Source of the DNA: Lentisphaerota bacterium
GTDB lineage: Bacteria > Verrucomicrobiota > Kiritimatiellia > UBA8416 > JAFGIZ01
Length of the DNA: 14,126 bases
NCBI GenBank assembly: GCA_016929365.1
Contig: JAFGIZ010000261.1
Location: 1 to 14,126 of the forward strand
Reading direction: 5' to 3'
This document shows, piece after piece, positions 9,401 to 14,126 of this stretch (positions within the stretch are counted from its first letter, which is position 1; every line of letters starts with the position of its first letter). Both the position numbers and the translations under genes were made by a program. The notes under the pieces were generated by a model. The model was not told the DNA's origin. It searched no databases and saw only the letters and a program-made list of their open reading frames with translations.

Positions 9401-12392
9401 CGGTGTTCCGGACGCGTTCCTCCAGGTCGGCGACCTGTTGTTGCAGCGCGCCCTCGCGTTCGGCCGCACGGGCTTCTTCCCGGAGCGCCCGCTGGCGCGA
9501 GGCCTCGAGTTCGGCGCGCACGGATTCCAGCGCCGCGGCGGTATCGGCGGCTTCGGCCTTCAGCTGTTCGATTCGCTGCACGAGGTCCGTTTCGCGCGCG
9601 GCGGCGGCCTCGCGGGTGCCGGTGTGGCGCGCCTCCTCGGCCGTCAGGGCGTCGCGCACGCGCGCGAGTTCGGCTTCGCGGTCGGCCGCCTCCAGGCGCA
9701 GGGTTTCCGTGCGCCCCGCAAATTCCGTTTCGCGCTCGGCCTGTTGGCGGGTGAGGGCCGCGGTGTGCTCCTGCGCTTCCGCCAAAGCGGTCCGTGTCTG
9801 CTCGAGGTCGCCGCGGGTCGCTTCCAGGGTCTGTTCCAGTTCGCCGATGCGGGCTTCGAGCGCCTCACGGCGCGCCGCGTTTTCTTCGTCGCGGCGGGCC
9901 GCTTCGTCGCGCGCCTGCTGCCATTCCGCGCGGGCCGTATCGAAGGCGGTCTGCGTGTCGTCGGCCTCGCGCCGGAGCGCCGCGACCTGTTCGGAAAGGG
10001 CTTGTTCGCGTTCGGCCGCTTCGCGCTCGTGCTGCGCGTGCGCTTCGCGTTCGCCGGCGAGCTCGGTATTGAGCTGCTCCAGCTGCGCCGCGCGTTCCGC
10101 CGCCTGGGCGTTGAGGGCGTCGATCGTTCCGCTCAGTTCGGACTCGCGGCCCGCGGCCGCCTCGCGGGCGGCGGCGTGCGCTTCGCGCTCGGCGTCCAAA
10201 GCTTCCTCCGTCCGGATCTGGGCCTGGCGTTCGGTTTCCAGCGTCCGGCGCGTTTCGGCGTGGCCTTCCTGTTCGCTTTCGAGGGCCTGGCGCGTTCCGG
10301 CGTGGGCGTCCCGTTCGGTGGCGAGGCTTTCTTCGGCCTGTGTGCGGGTTTCGCGCTCGGACTCCAGCGTCCGGCGCGTTTCGGCATGCGCCTGCTGTTC
10401 GCTTTCCAGCGAACGGCGGGTGTCGGAAAGGGCTTCGCGCTCGCCGGCCAGGCCTGCTTCGGCTTCCGCCCGGCTTTTCTGCTCCGCGTCCAGGGCGGTT
10501 TGCGTTTCGCGGAGGCGGGCCTGTTCCGCTTCGAGCGCGGCGCGGGCGGAGGCGAGTTCGTCCTCGGCGGTCTGCGCCCGGGCTTCCAGCGCGTCGATCC
10601 GGGAACGCAGCTCGGTTTCGGCCGCGGCCTGCTGTTCGCGCGCGGCTTCCGCCTCCTGCGTGCGCGCCGCGCTCTCGTCGCGCGCGGCCTGCAGCTGGGC
10701 GGTGAGGCCGGAGACCTGTTCCTCCAGGGCGGCGATCCGTTCGGTGAGGCGGGTTTCCTTGCGGGAGACCTCCTGCCGTGTCGCGGTATGGTTCTGCTGT
10801 TCTTCCTCCAGGCGCGTGCGCAGCGTGCCGAGCTCGGTTTGCGCGGCTTCCAGCTCCTTGCGCAGGCCGTCGGCCTGTTCGCGCAGTTCGGTTTCGCGGG
10901 TTGCGGCGGCTTCGTGCGCTTCCCGGGCGTTGCGGGTTTGCGTCTCGAGTTCCGCGCGGGCGGCGTCGAGCTCCTGCTTGACCCGGTCGGCTTCGGCGCG
11001 GAGGGACTCCACCTGTTCGGCCAGTTCGGCTTCCTTGCGCGAGGCGCCTTCGCGGGTTTCGGCGTGGTGCTCCCTTTCCGTCTCGAGCGCCTGTGTGACC
11101 GAGTCCAGTTCTTCGCGCGTGCGCTTCAATCCGGCGGCGGTCGACTCGTGCTGCGACGTGAGTGCGTCGATCTTGTCGAGCAGTTCCTTTTCACGGGCCT
11201 GGTGGGCTGTGCGGTCGCGCGCTACGGCTTCCTGGTGCGCGGCGAGCTCGGAGCGGGCCTTTTCGAGCGCGGCGGCGCGCTGATCGGACTGGTCCTTGAG
11301 CGATTGCAGGCGTTCGGAGAGCTCCTCTTCGCGCCGGCCGGCGGACTTGCGGGTTTCGGCGTGCTGGGTGCGTTCGGATTCGAGGTTGCGGCGGGCGTTG
11401 TCAAGCTGCTGCGACGTGGTTTCGGCCTTCTTCTGCAGGCCCTCGATCTGCTTGCGCAGGACATGTTCCTTGTCGGCGGCCTCGCGTTCGGCGGCCTCCG
11501 TCTTTTGCCGGGCGGACTTGACTTCGGATTCGGCTTCCTTGAGCCTGGCGGCGCTGTTGCGGGACTCCTTCTCGAGGTCCCGGATACGCGCGTTCAGCTC
11601 GTCGAGCTTTTCTTTGGGGACCGGTTTGGCCCGTCCCCCTTCGCCCTTGAGCCAGTCCACTTTCTCGGCCGGCGTCTCGTGCCGGCGCTCGCTCAATTGT
11701 TTTTCTGCCTGCTTGAGACTTGCGGCAATGGCGTCCCGTTGTTTCTCGAGGTCCGCGACCTGCTGCTTGAGCTGCCGCGCTTCGTCGGAGCTCTGCCGGC
11801 GTTCCGCTTCGATGCGCTGCTGCGCGTCCCTGGACTCGGCCCGCGCTTTTTCGAGGGCGGCGTTGGCCTCGCGGGACTGAGATTCCAGGGTCCGCACCTG
11901 TGCGCTGAGCTCCTGCATGCGCTTTTCGCGCTGGGACCGTTCTTCGGACAGGCGCTGCTGCCGGGCCTCGGCTGCCGCATGCTGCTTGAGTGCGCGCTGA
12001 ACCGCCGCGGGGACGCCGTCGGAAAAGATCTCTTCGATTTTACTGTCGACCGAGGTCTTCTCGCCGGTGACGGCGTTGTTCAGGCCGGCCCGCGGGGATA
12101 CCGAGCCGTCCTGGACAAGATCGCGGAGCGCGCGCAGGTTGAGAGGGCCGTAGAAGTCGCCGCCGGGGAGCTGGACGTTCCAGCTCATGTTGAGGGCGGG
12201 AACGGACTCGGCGGCAACCCACTTTGTCTTGTCCTCGGACAGCTCGTTGCCGGGCGCGATACGGCCTTCTTCCGCCCAGGCGCGGAGGGTATCGAGCTCC
12301 ACGGGGCCGAACTCGGAGCCGTCGTCGATGCGCAGGTACATGGACTGGGCGGCGGTCCCCGGGTGTTTCAGGTTCTCGTGCATTTTGGACAT
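6486..12392 (-). CDS. Giant GYF_2-domain coiled-coil protein (1,968 aa) with 46-residue repeats
   Basis: This is a large cytoplasmic protein with no signal peptide or membrane span. The N-terminus holds two tandem GYF_2-like (DUF4339-type) domains. The first, residues about 18-67, has FGPVELDTLRAWAEEGRI and a later KTKWV. The second, about 71-123, has FYGPLNLRALRDLVQDGSV. Such domains usually bind peptides or other proteins. Residues about 130-1850 are almost unbroken coiled coil rich in Glu, Gln, Arg, Ala and Leu, organised in 46-residue repeats (see the repeat entries). One break occurs at 234-261. The C-terminus is an acidic stretch (about 1908-1935), then a Pro/Ser/Gly/Arg-rich tail. The ATG at 12392 is supported by a strong AGGAGAGG 7 bases upstream; the frame stays open to 12881, but that extension lies inside the oxidoreductase gene. 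No ATPase head such as SMC or Rad50 is present. A structural or filament-forming role is likely but unproven. Confidence 0.9.
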   Translation of the reverse strand: MSKMHENLKHPGTAAQSMYLRIDDGSEFGPVELDTLRAWAEEGRIAPGNELSEDKTKWVAAESVPALNMSWNVQLPGGDFYGPLNLRALRDLVQDGSVSPRAGLNNAVTGEKTSVDSKIEEIFSDGVPAAVQRALKQHAAAEARQQRLSEERSQREKRMQELSAQVRTLESQSREANAALEKARAESRDAQQRIEAERRQSSDEARQLKQQVADLEKQRDAIAASLKQAEKQLSERRHETPAEKVDWLKGEGGRAKPVPKEKLDELNARIRDLEKESRNSAARLKEAESEVKSARQKTEAAEREAADKEHVLRKQIEGLQKKAETTSQQLDNARRNLESERTQHAETRKSAGRREEELSERLQSLKDQSDQRAAALEKARSELAAHQEAVARDRTAHQAREKELLDKIDALTSQHESTAAGLKRTREELDSVTQALETEREHHAETREGASRKEAELAEQVESLRAEADRVKQELDAARAELETQTRNAREAHEAAATRETELREQADGLRKELEAAQTELGTLRTRLEEEQQNHTATRQEVSRKETRLTERIAALEEQVSGLTAQLQAARDESAARTQEAEAAREQQAAAETELRSRIDALEARAQTAEDELASARAALEAEQARLRETQTALDAEQKSRAEAEAGLAGEREALSDTRRSLESEQQAHAETRRTLESERETRTQAEESLATERDAHAGTRQALESEQEGHAETRRTLETERQAQIRTEEALDAEREAHAAAREAAAGRESELSGTIDALNAQAAERAAQLEQLNTELAGEREAHAQHEREAAEREQALSEQVAALRREADDTQTAFDTARAEWQQARDEAARRDEENAARREALEARIGELEQTLEATRGDLEQTRTALAEAQEHTAALTRQQAERETEFAGRTETLRLEAADREAELARVRDALTAEEARHTGTREAAAARETDLVQRIEQLKAEAADTAAALESVRAELEASRQRALREEARAAEREGALQQQVADLEERVRNTDAKLAETREALSLEQARGEELMIRIADQDKEHQTQQNQLREILTEETEQIETELQREREFFDSSRQAFEERKQAFERRMAKLRDIVGGDWEEQKAALQRRTEALARVDTLESDLDRERTQLRDLREISARTEEEQRTRIEELEDRNETLQTRLEQALDEIRQQKATIAELQERGQRTDKELQQRLDELQAEARDLTARLGETELRLEAMTKLRDDAVEDLHQKEEELKQQTAAFEQAAEDTRNREQELILKVDELQDRNAELGSKVEQLEWEAGQKESTLRDELDGARTEKAYLEQQVEELQKASGESAAEIEEARGEVERLSSLYEQSLLDLENKDQANAEQLAAVRAERDTAAARLAELQASIDEQRTLHADLEKSAQDREQAFNQRIEQLNRNLEAAEAEVKRARDEVQQQRAQTQAAREEAAQAVENARQRLEQLNEDHQSLQTAMEERGNELEQAQRTVKQREQELAELQKIYDTARKESDQREAELEKTIQDMQERYRSASANVEQIQKQTASERTRLEQRTAELERQRKAFQDEQKLRRAREQELSKLKEAVEEERRRTAERNEQIQALKARQEEEDARRESTEGAMTELQKELQDARDRADQLQQEFDQQRAAFGEQESESESRRAALQTRLDDIQEEHRGTAARLEEALQELEQQKLQIEDERARFARREEEMQSRIDQLEQEHKELNTTLDQSSQEQEQQKILLEDERDRARRQIEDLEQRMEQAQQERKAMAVRLEQQKKFYDEEREQRRQKELELLQQRKALQDANGAVRQKEQLVTQQKKLHEDEASRWKHKEQILNRRVEQLQREWRSATNRVEQLQRDLMQQKKLLQAEQTRTYKGRQETARRRIISEQTAETRRALEPQEEPSREPEHREDPLAQLEAEAQRELKVWRENRRAESNTVDADYEETDETGGDDGENSGEDGGEAPPPRPPARPSSGGGGSSPPRSGFRPKPWMKMN
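10164..10541 (-). repeat. Nine tandem 42-bp (14-residue) repeats inside the coiled-coil gene
   Basis: Codons 618-743 of the giant coiled-coil protein are nine consecutive 14-residue units with consensus near [R/E]-x-L-E-x-E-R/Q-x-x-x-A-x-T-R. Examples are RSLESEQQAHAETR, RTLESERETRTQAE, QALESEQEGHAETR and RTLETERQAQIRTE. At DNA level GTTTCGGCGTGG-type and TCCAGCGTCCGGCGCGTTTC-type words recur at multiples of 42 bases, which points to expansion by tandem duplication. The unit is two heptads, so coil register is kept. Copy number could vary between strains. Confidence 0.88.
11610..11693 (-). other. Non-coil break in the giant coiled-coil protein (residues 234-261)
   Basis: This is a short stretch with prolines, glycines and a tryptophan (RRHETPAEKVDWLKGEGG, then RAKPVPKE). 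It interrupts an otherwise heptad-compatible chain and lengthens one repeat interval to 58 residues. It probably forms a hinge or exposed loop between a short first coiled-coil segment and the main rod. Confidence 0.6.
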
Positions 12393-12399
12393 AGCGGCA

Positions 12400-12407
12400 C
12401 CTCTCCT
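12400..12407 (-). promoter_or_regulatory. Strong Shine-Dalgarno of the giant coiled-coil gene
   Basis: On the minus strand AGGAGAGG lies 7 bases before the ATG at 12390-12392. It decides this start over any upstream start in the same open frame. The surrounding 61-base gap (12393-12453) after the oxidoreductase stop also holds the 8-bp palindrome CGGTACCG (12421-12428); I see no convincing promoter boxes or terminator in it. Confidence 0.8.
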
Positions 12408-12453
12408 AGCGCGTGAAAAGCGGTACCGATGTTGCCGGAGAGGGCCCGGGGAG

Positions 12454-13512
12454 TCAAGTATTATGGAGGGCGTCCGGTATCGGTTCGGTGCGGCCGGTGG
12501 CGAGGCTGCGCGCGACGGCGTCGGTAAACGCCATGTAGCGGACGCCGTCGGCGAAGGTGGTGCGGGTGACCGGCGGGCCGCCGCGGATGGCGGCAACGAA
12601 GTCCGCTTCCACCCGCCATCCGCCGGCTTCTGCGGGCGGAACGGGCACGGCGGAGAAGGCCGTGTCGCCGCGCCGGGCGAGGGAGAGCGCGCCGTCCCGG
12701 AAGCGCAGCGTGGCGTCGGTCCCGAACAGCGTCGCCTCGTTGGCGGCCGCATGGCCCGCGACGGCGGAGAAGACCATATCGGCCTGGGCGCCGCAGGCCA
12801 GGTCGGCCAGCACGGCCAGGTGGTCGGGAAGCTGTACGGGCTTGTCGGTTCCGGTGCGCGGGTCGCGGCGCGAGGCGACAAACGTTTTGGCCCGGGCCGA
12901 AACGGTGACAGCCTCGCCGACCCAGCGCATGAGCGCTTCGTACCAGATGCCGAGCGTGAGCATGTTGTTGCCGCTCAAGTCGGCGTCCTGGCGCCAGTGC
13001 AGGGGCGCTTCCGGATCGAGGAAGGCGCCGGTCGCGGAGCGCACCTCGACGGCCAGGAGGCGGCCGAGCGCGCCGTCCCGGACGAGGCGGATGACGGTAT
13101 TATCCACGTGCAGGGTGAGGGGCGAGGGGACGACCTGCGCGACGCGCTCGGGATGCGCGCGCGCGGCGGCCAGCATGCGCCCGGCTTCCGCGGCGTTCAT
13201 GGCCATGCGCGCTTCGCAGAGGACGTGTTTGCCGGCGGCGAGGGCGGCCAGGGTTGCCGGGCCGTGGAGGTACGGCCAGGTGCCGATGACGACGGCGTCG
13301 CTGTCCGGCGCCCGGACGAGTTCCTCCCAGGAATCGTAGACGGCCGGTATGCCGAATTCGCGGGCGACGCGCTCCGACGATGCGCGGGTGCGGTTGGCCA
13401 CGGACGCGAGCGAGACGCCTTCGAGGGCCCGCAGCCCGGGGATGTGCCGGGCGCGCGTATTGGCGCCGGCCCCGACGAGACCGACGCGGATGGGTTGCGA
13501 CGTGCTGTGCAT
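12454..13512 (-). CDS. Gfo/Idh/MocA family oxidoreductase-like protein with altered catalytic motifs
   Basis: At 352 residues this is the usual size for the family, whose members oxidise or reduce sugars and cyclitols with NAD(P). The N-terminal Rossmann fold is plain: IRVGLVGAGANTR (Gly 11, 14, 16), VANRT at the end of beta-2, and SDAVVIGTWPYLH followed by AAGKHVLCE. The family's EKP motif should come next, but the chain reads E100-A101-R102, without the usual Lys. The second motif, normally D-x-G-x-H-x-x-D, is replaced by LTLGIWYEALMRW (about 186-197), so Asp and His are also missing. The C-terminal substrate domain is otherwise of normal length. It may belong to a divergent subfamily or bind rather than turn over a ligand. 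The gene precedes the coiled-coil operon by 61 bases on the same strand and is divergent from the TonB receptor. The start is ATG at 13512, with only a weak AAGAA upstream. Confidence 0.9.
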   Translation of the reverse strand: MHSTSQPIRVGLVGAGANTRARHIPGLRALEGVSLASVANRTRASSERVAREFGIPAVYDSWEELVRAPDSDAVVIGTWPYLHGPATLAALAAGKHVLCEARMAMNAAEAGRMLAAARAHPERVAQVVPSPLTLHVDNTVIRLVRDGALGRLLAVEVRSATGAFLDPEAPLHWRQDADLSGNNMLTLGIWYEALMRWVGEAVTVSARAKTFVASRRDPRTGTDKPVQLPDHLAVLADLACGAQADMVFSAVAGHAAANEATLFGTDATLRFRDGALSLARRGDTAFSAVPVPPAEAGGWRVEADFVAAIRGGPPVTRTTFADGVRYMAFTDAVARSLATGRTEPIPDALHNT

Positions 13513-13608
13513 TATTCTTGCGCGTTGCCGCTAACCGGTGGCTAACAAAACGGGGCCGCCGGGCGTGTTAACAGTGTTGCCGGGGAGGTCATACGCGAAG
13601 GAGGAGTT
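13513..13608. promoter_or_regulatory. Divergent promoter region between oxidoreductase and TonB receptor genes
   Basis: These 96 bases must carry the promoter of the receptor and probably that of the minus-strand unit. Two direct GCTAAC copies (13530-13535 and 13541-13546) sit 11 bases apart, about one helical turn, and a GTTAAC palindrome lies at 13567-13572. These could be an operator, but the copies are short. I cannot assign -35 and -10 boxes with confidence. Confidence 0.45.
13598..13604 (+). promoter_or_regulatory. Consensus Shine-Dalgarno of the TonB receptor gene
   Basis: AAGGAGG ends 4 bases before the ATG at 13609 and fixes that start. It is the best ribosome site in the window, together with that of the coiled-coil gene. 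Confidence 0.85.
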
Positions 13609-14126
13609 ATGCGCAATCTAAAAGGGGCGGGGTGTCTCTGCGCCTTGCTGGCGGGGCTGTCCCGGACGGCGGCAGCCGAAGGAACGAACGGGACGGAGAT
13701 GACGCTGCCGACCCTGGTGGTGACACCCACGCGGGAGGCGCGGCGGGTTGAGGATGTGCCGTATGCCGCCGGCCTGCTGGACGCGGAAACGCTGCGGGTC
13801 GCGCTCTCGGCCCGCACGGTTCCGGAGGCGCTTGCTTACGAACCCGGCATCATGGTGCAGAAGACGGCCCACGGCCAGGGGTCGCCGTATATCCGCGGCT
13901 TTACGAGCCAGCGGACCCTGTTCCTGGTGGACGGCGTGCGGCTCAACAACGCCGTGTTCCGCGAGGGGCCGAACCCGTATTGGAACACCGTGGATCCCCT
14001 GAGCCTGCACGCCGTCGAGATCGTGCGCGGCCCGGCGTCCGTACTGTACGGCAGCGACGCCGTAGGGGGGACCGTGCGCGCGGTCACGCGCGGCCGGCAG
14101 GACGCGCTGCCGGATCAAGACTGGAC
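13609..14126 (+). CDS. TonB-dependent outer-membrane receptor, N-terminal part (cut by window edge)
   Basis: The first 172 codons of an outer-membrane active transporter that takes up a ligand using TonB energy. Residues 1-23 form a signal peptide (MRNLKGAGCLCALLAGLSRT, cleavage after AAA before E24). A TonB-box-like LVVTPTRE follows at about 36-43, close to the usual VVVTATR. The plug domain begins near residue 48 and shows YIRGFTSQRTLFLVDGVRLNN (94-114), NPYWNTVDPLSL and VEIVRGPASVLYGSDAVGGTV (136-156), all classic plug motifs. The beta-barrel lies beyond the window. The ligand cannot be told from the plug; siderophores, cobalamin and glycans are all possible. The divergent oxidoreductase next door hints weakly at a sugar-related substrate. 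Confidence 0.94.
   Translation, partial: MRNLKGAGCLCALLAGLSRTAAAEGTNGTEMTLPTLVVTPTREARRVEDVPYAAGLLDAETLRVALSARTVPEALAYEPGIMVQKTAHGQGSPYIRGFTSQRTLFLVDGVRLNNAVFREGPNPYWNTVDPLSLHAVEIVRGPASVLYGSDAVGGTVRAVTRGRQDALPDQDW

Larger units (their letters stand above)
6954..11921 (-). repeat. 46-residue (138-bp) coiled-coil super-repeat, about 30 units
   Basis: A 12-residue anchor, roughly [K/R]-E-x-x-L-x-x-x-[I/V]-x-x-L, recurs along the giant coiled-coil protein. It starts at residues 158, 204, 262, 308, 354, 400, 453, 499, 545, 591, 749, 795, 841, 887, 933, 979, (1025, 1071 degenerate), 1128, 1174, 1220, 1241, 1287, 1333, 1379, 1425, 1485, 1629, 1675, 1714 and 1802. Examples are RETELREQADGL, REQALSEQVAAL, RETDLVQRIEQL and REQAFNQRIEQL. 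Counting by hand gives 21 intervals of exactly 46. Others are 53, 60, 39, 88 and 158, each congruent to 4 modulo 7, so each unit holds one 4-residue stutter among heptads. Exceptions are 58 (contains the non-coil break), 57 (congruent with two stutters) and 21 (none). The anchors at 1333 and 1425 are weak, and no clear anchors were tabulated between 1485 and 1629. Confidence 0.8.

Noticed and set aside
10164..10541. CRISPR or intergenic satellite array
   Set aside because: The 42-bp repeats are contiguous without spacers and in frame within a coding region; they encode coiled-coil heptads.
9313..11283. A long Ser/Arg-rich plus-strand open frame over the coiled-coil gene
   Set aside because: It is another shadow frame of the repetitive GC-rich coding sequence, with only Ser/Arg/Ala low complexity and no domain.
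8715..12416. A 1,233-codon open frame on the plus strand, opposite the giant coiled-coil gene
   Set aside because: It is in exact codon-to-codon antisense register with the real gene. It stays open because TTA, CTA and TCA codons are rare in GC-rich coding sequence. Its product is a low-complexity Phe/Leu/Gly mirror of Glu/Gln/Arg codons, and the sense frame has a strong ribosome site and domains.
12393..12881. N-terminal extension of the coiled-coil frame up to 12881
   Set aside because: It overlaps the oxidoreductase gene in another frame and reads as Pro/Arg/Ser low complexity. The ATG at 12392 has a strong Shine-Dalgarno and starts just before the GYF_2 domain.
13542..14118. Minus-strand open frames at the right edge
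   Set aside because: They are shadows of the TonB-receptor gene, whose plus-strand reading has a signal peptide, TonB box and plug motifs.

Overview
The window is GC-rich DNA with tightly packed genes. It suggests a Gram-negative bacterium of the PVC group, most likely Verrucomicrobiota or Kiritimatiellota. The reasons are a TonB-dependent receptor (so an outer membrane is present), a secreted protein with the 'DPDxDGxxNxxEYAFGG' preamble common in those phyla, a Gfo/Idh/MocA oxidoreductase, and GYF_2-type domains on a coiled-coil protein. This placement is an inference from protein style; no rRNA or other marker is present.

Layout. (1) Positions 1-4013, plus strand: the 3' part of a family-4 glycosyltransferase gene, then 31 bases later a WecG/TagA/CpsF glycosyltransferase. 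The second gene does not stop where the family normally ends. It runs on in frame through a signal-peptide-like segment into about 690 residues of predicted exported protein (a LamG-like domain, then a probable alpha/alpha-toroid). This looks like the end of a surface-polysaccharide cluster. (2) 4014-4129: convergent intergenic gap with one GC hairpin. (3) 4130-13512, minus strand, read right to left: a divergent Gfo/Idh/MocA protein, a 1,968-residue GYF_2 plus coiled-coil protein, a 230-residue single-pass membrane coiled-coil protein, and a polytopic GT-C-like membrane protein. The last three are 3-4 bases apart and surely co-transcribed; the oxidoreductase is 61 bases upstream and may belong to the same unit. 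(4) 13513-13608: divergent promoter region. (5) 13609-end, plus strand: the N-terminal part of a TonB-dependent receptor.

The most striking signal is in the giant coiled-coil protein. Reading the heptads by eye, a 12-residue anchor motif (a basic-acidic start, then hydrophobic residues at positions 5, 9 and 12) recurs every 46 residues, with 21 intervals of exactly 46. Nearly every other interval differs from 46 by a whole number of heptads, so each repeat carries one 4-residue stutter (5 heptads plus 1 hendecad). Inside one repeat a 14-residue, two-heptad unit has been tandemly expanded to nine copies, lengthening that interval by exactly 8 x 14. Together with the membrane-anchored coiled-coil partner and the GT-C-like protein, this reads as a candidate filament or scaffold system tied to the envelope. 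That function is inference; the repeat arithmetic is read directly from the sequence.
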